Assembly: GCA_963814955.1 (NCBI GenBank)
Contig: CAWFEX010000008.1
Span: 1,116,001 to 1,180,000 of the forward strand
DNA from: DATCJA01 sp963814955
GTDB lineage: Bacteria; Acidobacteriota; Vicinamibacteria; Vicinamibacterales; UBA2999
Length of the DNA stretch: 64,000 nt
Reading direction: 5' to 3'
Position numbers and translations under genes: made by a program. The notes under the pieces were generated by a model. It was not told the origin of the DNA and made no database searches. It worked only from the letters and a program-made list of their open reading frames with translations. The first letter of the stretch is position 1, and the number at the start of each line of letters is the position of its first letter. Shown here piece by piece: positions 26,080 through 32,815 of the stretch.

Positions 26080-28563
26080 ATGGCCTCTCCGACGCAGGCA
26101 TCGGCGGGCGTTGCTACTGGCCTCGCGGCCTTCGTCCTGGAGCGCTTCCCGTTTGCGCTGGCGATCGTTCGCGAGGTCCTCGACGCCTGTGGCGCGGGAC
26201 GTCTCAGCCAACGCGATCCGTCGCAGATCGAGTCATTTCGAGCTGGCTTCCGCAGGGAACTAAGGCGGGCTCTCGACACGTTCGAGGTCGGCGATATCGA
26301 AGAAACGACGCCCGGCGTGAGCGCGACGGATCGTGCACGCGCCGCATGCCGGGACCTGCTCGACGCGTGCGACGGATTTCTCGCGCGCGAAGCGATTCGT
26401 GCGTCGTTCACTTCTGAAGAGCGGGTCGAGATGCTTCGCGGCATGATTCTGACGCGCGCGGTCGATAACCGCCTGAAGCAGTTCTTTCTCGCGACCGACG
26501 TCCGCTACAAGGACGTCCCGTTTCAGGGCAAAGGCTTCCGATCGCTTGGACAGGAGGCGATCTACGCCGCCGGATTGCGTCTGCGCCGCGGCGCCGCGTA
26601 CAGAGACGCGCAACGAGGCTGGCAAGGCGATGTTGTCGGGCCAATCATCCGCGATGTCGGCATCGCTCTGGCCATGCGCCCCGAGCCGGTCACGATTCGT
26701 ATGGTGCTGAACGCGCAGATCGGAAAACAGGGCCCGCCAATGCACGGCAAAGATCTGCATATCGGAGATCTTGAATGGGGCATTCTGCCGGCGGCGGCGC
26801 CTCTGGCCATCAGCACGGTGACGATCGCGGGTATGGCGATGGCATTCGCACGGCAGCGATCGGGACGCATTGCGGTGTCATTCATCGGGGAAGGCGGTGC
26901 TTCACTTGGTGAGTGGCACGAGGCCATCAATCTTTGTGCGGCCCGTCGCCTGCCCGCCGTCTTTTGCATCGAGAACAACCAGACCGCGCTGTCGACGCCG
27001 GTCGTCGAGCAGTCTGCGGTGCGGGTGTTTGCAGACAAGGCCGCCGGCTATGGTATGCCTGGCGTCACCATCGACGGCACCGACCCCGAGGCGATTGCCG
27101 CCGCCTTTGCGTGGGCGGGCGACCGCGCGCGCGCCGGCGAGGGCCCAACGGTGATCGAGCTGGTCTGCATGCGAATGTGCGGTCACGCGCATCATGACGA
27201 CATGCTCTATCTCGGGCATGAGCCGCCAATTGGCTGGAAGTATCCCGAGCTCGCACGAACACATGCGTACGCGGTGCCTGAGCAGTACGCGTTCTGGAGC
27301 AAGCGCGATCCGATCTCCTCGTACGCGCATCGGCTCGAGGAAGAACGGATCCTCACGGCGGCCGAGATCGATCAACTGAAAAAGGAGGCGGAAGATCTCG
27401 TCGAAGCCGAAGCGCTCGCAATCGTCGACGCGCCCTGGCCTGAAGCAGAAACGGCTGCCCGTGACGTCTTCGCCGCGGAACCACCGCGGCTCAGGGTGGA
27501 ACCGCTCGAACCGGTTGAACGTCTTCGCATCGATGTCGCGCCTCCGCTCCCTCCCCTCGAGGACGCGCTTCCTTACTCTCCTGACGGGGTCACGTTTCTC
27601 GAAGCAGTCCGGCTCGGAGTCGCAGACGCCCTCGAAAGCGATTCGCGTGTATTCGTCTACGGCGAGGACGTCGGCGGTCAGTACGGCAACGCCTTCCTGC
27701 TGCTGCGGCCGCTGCTGGAACGATTCGGTGACCGCATCGTGAACTCGCCGCTTTCGGAAGCCGGCGTGCTCGGCGTGTGCGTGGGAGCGGCGCTCGCAGG
27801 GCTGCGGCCGATCGGAGAAATGCAGTTCAACGATTTCGTTGCAACTGGCTTCAATCAGCTCGTGAACAATGCCGCCAAGATCCGGTACCGCTGGGGTGGC
27901 TCAGTTCCGATGGTCGTGCGGATGCCATGGGGCGGGCGGCGCCACGCGGGCCCGTATCACAGCCAGAACACGGAGCCCTGGTTTTACAGGACGCCCGGAC
28001 TCAAGATCGTCGTCCCTTCGACGCCGCAGGATGCGCGGGCGCTGATGGCAGCGGCGGTTGCCGATCCGGATCCGGTCCTGTATTACGAGCACATTGCTCT
28101 GTATCGTGACCCGGGGATCAAGCAGGCGCTGCCCAAGACCGCTCCTGCCCCTATGCCGCTCGGTCAGGCAGCGCTTCGGCGAACCGGTGACGATCTCGCG
28201 ATCCTGTCTTACGGCGCATACGTGCACGTGGCGATTCGTGTGGCGGAACGTCTCGCTGCCGACGGCATCGGCACCGCCGTCCTCGACCTGCGCACGCTCT
28301 CGCCGCTCGACAAGCACACCATCCTGACAGTCGCGCGCCATTGCGGCAAAGTTCTCATCGTCCATGAGGACTCGCGCACCGGCGGCATCGGGGAAAGTAT
28401 TGCCGCGGTGATTCAGGAAGAAGCGTTCGAGTCGCTCGACGCGCCGGTTCGGATTGTTGGTGCCCTCGACACGCCCGTACCATACGCGCCGCCGCTGGAG
28501 GAATATTTCCTGCCGTCAGAAGAGGTAATCGAGCGCGCGGCGCGCCTGTTGCTGGCGTACTGA
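26080..28563 (+). CDS. 2-oxoacid dehydrogenase E1, alpha and beta subunits fused
   Basis: 827 residues from ATG 26080. It is the thiamine-diphosphate component of a branched-chain/pyruvate-type 2-oxoacid dehydrogenase, with both subunits in one chain. An N-terminal extension of about 115 residues precedes the alpha domain (RSLGQEAIYAAG, QIGKQGPPMHGKDLH). The ThDP-binding motif is GEGGASLGEWHEAINL...ENN, so GEG replaces the usual GDG. The beta domain starts near residue 510: VFVYGEDVGGQYGNAF, RIVNSPLSEAGVLG, MPWGGRRHAGPYHSQ, LDLRTLSPLDKHTI. Likely partners are the E2 and Lpd encoded at 37.7-40.5 kb. A TTG at 26056 is a less likely start. Confidence 0.92.
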   Translation: MASPTQASAGVATGLAAFVLERFPFALAIVREVLDACGAGRLSQRDPSQIESFRAGFRRELRRALDTFEVGDIEETTPGVSATDRARAACRDLLDACDGFLAREAIRASFTSEERVEMLRGMILTRAVDNRLKQFFLATDVRYKDVPFQGKGFRSLGQEAIYAAGLRLRRGAAYRDAQRGWQGDVVGPIIRDVGIALAMRPEPVTIRMVLNAQIGKQGPPMHGKDLHIGDLEWGILPAAAPLAISTVTIAGMAMAFARQRSGRIAVSFIGEGGASLGEWHEAINLCAARRLPAVFCIENNQTALSTPVVEQSAVRVFADKAAGYGMPGVTIDGTDPEAIAAAFAWAGDRARAGEGPTVIELVCMRMCGHAHHDDMLYLGHEPPIGWKYPELARTHAYAVPEQYAFWSKRDPISSYAHRLEEERILTAAEIDQLKKEAEDLVEAEALAIVDAPWPEAETAARDVFAAEPPRLRVEPLEPVERLRIDVAPPLPPLEDALPYSPDGVTFLEAVRLGVADALESDSRVFVYGEDVGGQYGNAFLLLRPLLERFGDRIVNSPLSEAGVLGVCVGAALAGLRPIGEMQFNDFVATGFNQLVNNAAKIRYRWGGSVPMVVRMPWGGRRHAGPYHSQNTEPWFYRTPGLKIVVPSTPQDARALMAAAVADPDPVLYYEHIALYRDPGIKQALPKTAPAPMPLGQAALRRTGDDLAILSYGAYVHVAIRVAERLAADGIGTAVLDLRTLSPLDKHTILTVARHCGKVLIVHEDSRTGGIGESIAAVIQEEAFESLDAPVRIVGALDTPVPYAPPLEEYFLPSEEVIERAARLLLAY

Positions 28564-28616
28564 CGACCTTTGACCTTTGACCTTTGACCTTTGACCTTTG
28601 CCTTTGACCTTTGCCC
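28564..28616. repeat. Heptanucleotide tandem array (ACCTTTG)n
   Basis: About seven units of ACCTTTG, with one 6-bp unit, starting directly after the E1 stop. It is the same heptamer class as 8551-8593. Each unit carries TTGACC, one base from the TTGACA -35 consensus, and the FHA gene -10 lies just downstream (spacing 20 nt, long). Confidence 0.85.
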
Positions 28617-28629
28617 TACGAGACCTGTT

Positions 28630-28635
28630 TACAAT
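28630..28635 (+). promoter_or_regulatory. -10 box of leaderless promoter for FHA gene
   Basis: TACAAT, 6 nt before the ATG at 28642. The nearest -35-like TTGACC (28604-28609) is 20 nt upstream. Confidence 0.5.
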
Positions 28636-28641
28636 CCGACT

Positions 28642-28941
28642 ATGTGGATCCTGCGAACAATGGACGACGGCGATCGAGAAAAGACATTCCGTATTCTTGC
28701 GGGCGGTGTCCGCACCATCGGCCGTTCGACCGGTGCGGATTTCATTGTCGACGCGCCTCTGGTGTCGCGTGTGCACTGTCGTCTCACCGTGCTGGCTGAC
28801 GGAAGCCTCGAACTGCGCGACCTCGAGAGCACCAACGGCACCTTCATCAACGGCCAGCGGGTTGAAACGGCACGCGTGAAATCAGGCGACCGCATCGGCG
28901 TCGGGCGCGTCGAGCTGGTCGCGCTTCGCGATCAGGAATGA
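28642..28941 (+). CDS. FHA-domain protein
   Basis: 99 residues forming a single forkhead-associated domain, which binds phosphothreonine peptides. The conserved residues are clear: GGVRTIGRSTGADF, LVSRVHCRL (Ser and His) and DLESTNGTFINGQRV. There are no other domains, signal peptide or membrane segment, so it is likely a small cytoplasmic adaptor for Ser/Thr-kinase signalling. The only kinase-like gene in the window (30.2 kb) encodes a probable pseudokinase, so its partner kinase must lie elsewhere. Start ATG 28642. Confidence 0.93.
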   Translation: MWILRTMDDGDREKTFRILAGGVRTIGRSTGADFIVDAPLVSRVHCRLTVLADGSLELRDLESTNGTFINGQRVETARVKSGDRIGVGRVELVALRDQE

Positions 28942-28962
28942 ACCGACAGCAGCCCAGGCGAA

Positions 28963-29658
28963 CTACACGTTTTTCGATGCAAGATATTCAGCGACAAACG
29001 GATTCGTCCTCCGCTCGCGGCCGATGGTGGTATCCGGTCCATGCCCGGGATGCACGATGGCGTCCTCTCCCAGGGGAATCAGCACCTCGGTGATGGATCG
29101 CATCAGGACGTCATAGTTCCCGCCTGGCAAATCCGTGCGGCCGATCGAGCCGGCAAACAACGTGTCGCCGACGAACAGGTGGGTGCCTTCGCGTCCCTTT
29201 CTCCCTTCCCCCTCCCCCCTTCCCCCTTCCCCTACTGCGCCAATCTCCAGACACACTCCGCCCGGACAATGGCCGGGAGTGTGATGGATGTGGACTTCAT
29301 AGTCGCCAAACAGAATCGGCGACCCGTCGTAGAACTTGTCGACCGGAGGCGGTTGCTCAACGACCAGGCCGAACATCTGCCCTTGTTGGACGGCACGATC
29401 GTAGAACGGCAGGTCATCCTTGTGCAGATACACAGGGGCCTGGCACGCCGATTTCGCCAGCGCAACACCGGTGATGTGATCCACGTGCGCGTGAGTGAGC
29501 AGGACGTATCTGACGGTCAGGGAGTACTGCCGCGCGGCGTCGACCAGCTGGTCGGCTTCGTCGCCAGGGTCGATCATGATCGCATCGCGGGTGCGCTCGC
29601 AGCCGACGACAAACCCGTTCTTGTAGAATGGTGCCACCGCGCGCACTTCGAGAATCAT
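28963..29658 (-). CDS. MBL-fold hydrolase, glyoxalase II-like, with low-complexity insertion
   Basis: 231 residues. Metal motif THAHVDH (about residue 56), then HHTPGHCPGGVC, VGDTLFAGSIGRTDLPGG and VHPGHGPDT: the pattern of the small glyoxalase-II/persulfide-dioxygenase-like hydrolases of about 210 residues. An extra 16-18 residues rich in Gly, Glu and Arg (GEGGRGEGEGRKGREG) sit in a loop before HLFVGDTLF and are encoded by a CT-rich microsatellite. The ATG is 9 nt from a TACGAT box. Divergent from the receiver gene, 20 bp apart. Confidence 0.92.
   Translation of the reverse strand: MILEVRAVAPFYKNGFVVGCERTRDAIMIDPGDEADQLVDAARQYSLTVRYVLLTHAHVDHITGVALAKSACQAPVYLHKDDLPFYDRAVQQGQMFGLVVEQPPPVDKFYDGSPILFGDYEVHIHHTPGHCPGGVCLEIGAVGEGGRGEGEGRKGREGTHLFVGDTLFAGSIGRTDLPGGNYDVLMRSITEVLIPLGEDAIVHPGHGPDTTIGRERRTNPFVAEYLASKNV
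29194..29234. repeat. CCCTTCCCC-type microsatellite inside a coding region
   Basis: Pyrimidine-only run of imperfect 7-8 bp units, in frame within the MBL gene, encoding a Gly/Glu/Arg-rich loop. Confidence 0.8.
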
Positions 29659-29663
29659 TTCAG

Positions 29664-29673
29664 TACAATCGTA
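29664..29673. promoter_or_regulatory. Overlapping divergent -10 boxes
   Basis: Plus strand TACAAT (29664-29669) is 9 nt before the receiver ATG. Minus strand TACGAT (29668-29673) is 9 nt before the MBL ATG. The boxes overlap by two bases, so the two leaderless promoters should be mutually exclusive. Confidence 0.55.
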
Positions 29674-29678
29674 GCAAG

Positions 29679-30038
29679 ATGGTCCTTTGCGTCGTCGACG
29701 ATCTGATCTTTTCGGTCAAGATCTCAACCGCAGCGCGAGCGCTCGGAACCGAGACGTTCTTTGAGCGGAGCCCCGATCAGGTGATCTCGCGGATCAGGGA
29801 GAAACAACCTTCGCTCGTAATCCTCGATCTGAACGGGACGAAGCTCCGGCCGCTGGACGTGATCGCAGCGATGAAATCGGATCCGGCGCTGAGCTCGATT
29901 CCAACGCTCGGCTACGTGTCACACGTGCATACGGACGTTATCGCGGCCGCGCGCGCGGCCGGCATCGATGAAGTCCTTGCGCGGTCGGCGTTTTCCGAGC
30001 GATTAGGCGAAATTCTACGGGCAGACCGTCCTGACTGA
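29679..30038 (+). CDS. Single-domain receiver-like protein
   Basis: 119 residues from ATG 29679. Receiver-like alpha/beta fold with the acidic start CVVDDLIF, a phosphoacceptor-like Asp in LVILDLNGT, and a C-terminal AGIDEVLARSAF where the conserved Lys after beta-5 would be; here it is Arg or Ser. No output domain. It may be a stand-alone or degenerate response regulator. No histidine kinase is adjacent. Confidence 0.75.
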   Translation: MVLCVVDDLIFSVKISTAARALGTETFFERSPDQVISRIREKQPSLVILDLNGTKLRPLDVIAAMKSDPALSSIPTLGYVSHVHTDVIAAARAAGIDEVLARSAFSERLGEILRADRPD

Positions 30039-30041
30039 TTC

Positions 30042-30091
30042 CTAGCGAGGCTGCGCCTCAGACCACTGAGCATGTGGCTCCGCCTCGCTAG
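30042..30091. repeat. REP-like inverted repeat with inner hairpin
   Basis: Perfect 10-bp arms CTAGCGAGGC / GCCTCGCTAG, with an inner CTCAG-ACCA-CTGAG hairpin. First of three consecutive stem-loops in a convergent gap. Confidence 0.7.
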
Positions 30092-30106
30092 CGACAGTAT
30101 CGACTT

Positions 30107-30125
30107 GCCCGCACTCCGTGCGGGC
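30107..30125. terminator. Perfect hairpin in convergent gap
   Basis: GCCCGCAC-TCC-GTGCGGGC, 8-bp arms with a 3-nt loop. Confidence 0.55.
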
Positions 30126-30126
30126 G

Positions 30127-30192
30127 AGACGCCTTGAAGGGCCGGCGCAAACTCGACTCATTTGGTGCGGATTCTGGCCCTTCAAGACGTCT
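30127..30192. repeat. Long inverted repeat at pseudokinase 3' end
   Basis: Arms AGACGCCTTGAAGGGCC and GGCCCTTCAAGACGTCT pair over 17 positions with one mismatch, loop 32 nt. The right arm reaches the pseudokinase stop codon, so it may end both convergent transcripts. Confidence 0.65.
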
Positions 30193-31117
30193 AGGCGACC
30201 CACCAGATCAGAACACCGAGACCGATCAGGATGACGAGGGCGATCGTCAAGGCGCGCCCGATCTGCGCGCGAGGCGGTTGTGCATGCTCGTCTTCGTCTC
30301 CGGCGCCTCCATGCGCGTCGAGATTCGCGGCAACCGTTCTCAGCTCCGCCGCCAGCAATGCCGCGGTCTGATGCCTGGAGTCAGGGTTCGGGGCGACGGC
30401 TTTCAGGACGACCTCGTCGACCTGAGGTGAGACGTGCCGGTTGACGGCGCTCGGTGCAGCGGCACCGCGGTGAGGCGGCCTCCGTGTCGTCAGCATCTCG
30501 TAGAGCACGGCGCCGACGGAATAAATGTCGGACCGCTCGTCGACTGCCTGACCGCGCGCTTCTTCGGGTGAATCGTAGTCGTGCAGCCGGACGTTCGTGG
30601 CATTGGGATCGAAGCCGCCACGACTGGCCAACTCGAGCGCCGGTATCTTGGCGTGACCCCTCGCCGTGATGACGATCGACTCCGGACTCAACCCTCCATG
30701 AACGAATCCGCCCGAGTGGGCGTCGGCGACGGCATCCGCGACCTGCACGGCCAACTCCACCGCGCGTCGCACGTTCATCATGCGCCCCGCCATTTCACCG
30801 CGAAGCGACTGCCCTTTGAGAAATTCGAAGACGAGATACAGCCGCCCCTCGTGTTCACCAACCTCGAAGAGCGCGGTCACGTTCGGGTGCGACAAGCCCG
30901 CAAGCACGCGCGCTCTCTCGATCAATTCCGCTCGTTCTTCACTGCTGGGCGGAAAGCCTGTCGGCAGCAGCCTGACCGTCACCGTGCGGCCCAGTCGTGT
31001 ATCGCGGGCACGATACAAATCACCAGGACCGGCCGGTTCCAACAGCTCCAGCAGGTTGTAATGGGCAATCGTGCCAATCGTCGTCGATCCGGCACTCGCC
31101 TGGGGTGCGTCGTTCAT
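30191..31117 (-). CDS. Membrane-anchored Ser/Thr protein kinase homologue, probable pseudokinase
   Basis: 308 residues from ATG 31117 (GGAAGGG upstream). The fold is Hanks-type: NLLELLEPAGPGDLYRARD, HPNVTALFEVGE, VFEFLKGQSL, SPEEARGQAVDERSDIYSVG and VLYEMLTTRRPP. The three catalytic motifs are lost. The VAIK lysine is Arg49 (TVTVRLLP), HRDLKxxN is HGGLSPESI (residues 140-148), and DFG is replaced by PALE (about 159). A single C-terminal transmembrane helix ends the chain with no extracellular sensor. It probably acts as a scaffold or nucleotide sensor. It overlaps the SDR gene stop by 1 bp. Confidence 0.88.
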   Translation of the reverse strand: MNDAPQASAGSTTIGTIAHYNLLELLEPAGPGDLYRARDTRLGRTVTVRLLPTGFPPSSEERAELIERARVLAGLSHPNVTALFEVGEHEGRLYLVFEFLKGQSLRGEMAGRMMNVRRAVELAVQVADAVADAHSGGFVHGGLSPESIVITARGHAKIPALELASRGGFDPNATNVRLHDYDSPEEARGQAVDERSDIYSVGAVLYEMLTTRRPPHRGAAAPSAVNRHVSPQVDEVVLKAVAPNPDSRHQTAALLAAELRTVAANLDAHGGAGDEDEHAQPPRAQIGRALTIALVILIGLGVLIWWVA

Positions 31118-31833
31118 CAACCCTTCCTGGGAGGTTGCGACGATCGTATTTCCACCGCGCTTGGCAGGCTCCGTGACGGATATGAAAGCAGGTCGACCAC
31201 CACCTGCGCCACATCGTCTGGTGCGAGCTTCCAGTCGTCGTTGCCAACCGATCTGTTGAATCCCGTGCGCACCGAGCCCGGCATCACGTACGCGACGCGG
31301 ATGCCATCGTGCCGCACTTCCTGCATGAGCGCCTCGCTGAACGCGTTCAGCGCCGCCTTCGACGCACAATAGGCGGCCGCTTCCGCAAACGGATGCTTCC
31401 CAGACAGGCTGCTGATATTGATGATCCATCCGCCGCGGCGCGCACGCAGGTGCGGCAGCGCCGCCTGACAGAAGTAGAAGACCCCCGTCAGGTTCGTGTC
31501 GATGATTTTGTGCCAGTCTTCGATCGCCATGTCGGTGACGGAACGAAAGACGCCGACACCGGCGTTGTTCACGAGTATGTCGATGCCACCGAAATGGTGC
31601 GCGACCGTTTCGGTCGCTCTTACCACGTCTGCATGACGTCTGACGTCGGCCGTGATCGGCAGTAGCGAGGCAGTATTGGCCGTTGACGTCAGTTCGTCAG
31701 CTCCCTTCCGGAGCGTCTCCTCCGACGTGGCTGTAATCGCCACCCGCGCGCCGCCGTTCAGCAGCGCACGCGCAATCGCCTGTCCTATGCCACGCGACCC
31801 GCCGGTGACGAGCGCGACTTTGCCGTCCACCAT
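31117..31833 (-). CDS. Short-chain dehydrogenase/reductase
   Basis: 238 residues from ATG 31833. Classical SDR: cofactor motif TGGSRGIGQAIA, NNAG in ILVNNAGVGVF, catalytic Ser in INISSLSGKHPF and YxxxK in AAYCASKAALN. Resembles 3-oxoacyl-ACP reductase-like and sepiapterin reductase-like enzymes; the substrate is unknown. The N-terminal TGxxxGIG with downstream residues suits NADP(H). It is first in a two-gene operon with the pseudokinase (TGATG junction). The ATG is 9 nt from a TATAGA box. Confidence 0.94.
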   Translation of the reverse strand: MVDGKVALVTGGSRGIGQAIARALLNGGARVAITATSEETLRKGADELTSTANTASLLPITADVRRHADVVRATETVAHHFGGIDILVNNAGVGVFRSVTDMAIEDWHKIIDTNLTGVFYFCQAALPHLRARRGGWIINISSLSGKHPFAEAAAYCASKAALNAFSEALMQEVRHDGIRVAYVMPGSVRTGFNRSVGNDDWKLAPDDVAQVVVDLLSYPSRSLPSAVEIRSSQPPRKG

Positions 31834-31842
31834 GACGCAGCA

Positions 31843-31848
31843 TCTATA
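31843..31848 (-). promoter_or_regulatory. -10 box of leaderless promoter for SDR
   Basis: TATAGA on the minus strand, 9 nt before the ATG at 31833. Confidence 0.5.
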
Positions 31849-31947
31849 CAATACACGTGTCGTTCACGCTTCTCACTTTCGCTTCTCCGCTTCGGGCCGG
31901 TCGCCCTGCACGACGCGAGGCGAACACAGTGGTGAACGACGACCTTG

Positions 31948-32799
31948 ATGACGTCTACAGCCGCGATCGTCGGGGCGGGGCACGTTGGGGGTGCCGCTGC
32001 GCAAGCATTGGCCGCGTCCGATCGCATCGGCAGGCTGCTGATCGTCGATGCGGCCGTGTCTGCAGCGCGCGGGAAGGCGCTCGATATTCGGCAGGCAGGC
32101 GCCATTTCCGGCTTTCACACCCATCTCGACGGAACCGACGACTTCAGCCGGATAACCGGATGTGGCGTCTGTGTCATTGCGGATCGCTTCGGCCAGGACG
32201 ATGGCGAATGGCGCGGCGACGAAGGGTTCGCGATGATCAACCGAATACTCGGGTATCTCGGCAGCGCTCCCATCGTGTTCGCGGGAACCTTGCAAGCGGA
32301 GCTCATTTCGCTCACGGCGATCGAAGCCCGCGTCGATCGCCGCCGCCTCGTTGGTTCAGCGCCGGAAGCGCTGGTCTCGGCAGTTACCGCAATCGTGGCG
32401 ATGGAAGCCGCTTGTTCACCTCGCGAAGTAATGCTTACGGTGCTTGGCACGCCACCGACCGGGTTCGTGGTTCCCTGGAGCGAGGCCTCGATCGGCGGGT
32501 ATCCACTGCAGGCCGTGTTACCGCAGGTGGCGCTTTCGCGCCTCCACGCGCGCCTGCCGCACCTCTGGCCGCCTGGCCCGTATGCGCTGGGCGCCGCAGC
32601 GGCACGAATTGCCGAGGCGGTGCTGTCGTCCTCGCGGCAATCGTTCAGCATCCTCACGCAGCTGGGCGGAGAATTCGGGGTGCGGAACCGGCCCGGAGCC
32701 GTCCCCGCCCGACTGGGGGCGGGCGGCATTGCCCAGATTCGCGTCCCGGAACTCACGAGCCGGGAACGGGTGCAGCTGCAAAGCGCACTCGGCGGCTAG
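31948..32799 (+). CDS. Malate/lactate dehydrogenase-like protein lacking catalytic residues
   Basis: 283 residues. The N-terminal Rossmann motif is intact (AAIVGAGHVGGAAAQAL, LLIVDAA, GKALDIRQAG) and the length and layout follow LDH/MDH. The catalytic set is missing. The AGxPRxPGMxR substrate loop is absent, and the NPxD motif has become AGTLQAEL. The DxxR segment reads VGSAPEALVSA, and GGHG with the catalytic His is replaced by LGTPPTGF. The C-terminal domain (SIGGYPLQAVLP) remains. Likely an NAD-binding pseudoenzyme or an enzyme with a new activity. ATG 31948 chosen; a TTG lies 3 bp upstream. Confidence 0.75.
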   Translation: MTSTAAIVGAGHVGGAAAQALAASDRIGRLLIVDAAVSAARGKALDIRQAGAISGFHTHLDGTDDFSRITGCGVCVIADRFGQDDGEWRGDEGFAMINRILGYLGSAPIVFAGTLQAELISLTAIEARVDRRRLVGSAPEALVSAVTAIVAMEAACSPREVMLTVLGTPPTGFVVPWSEASIGGYPLQAVLPQVALSRLHARLPHLWPPGPYALGAAAARIAEAVLSSSRQSFSILTQLGGEFGVRNRPGAVPARLGAGGIAQIRVPELTSRERVQLQSALGG

Positions 32800-32801
32800 G
32801 T

Positions 32802-32807
32802 TAGTAT
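32802..32807 (+). promoter_or_regulatory. -10-like box before M28 peptidase
   Basis: TAGTAT, 8 nt before the ATG at 32816, immediately after the preceding stop. Confidence 0.4.
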
Positions 32808-32815
32808 CAAAGCAA

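Noticed and set aside
32444..32815. N-terminal extension of the M28 peptidase over the MDH-like gene
   Set aside because: The signal peptide at 32816 marks the start; the extension lies out of frame over a better-supported gene.
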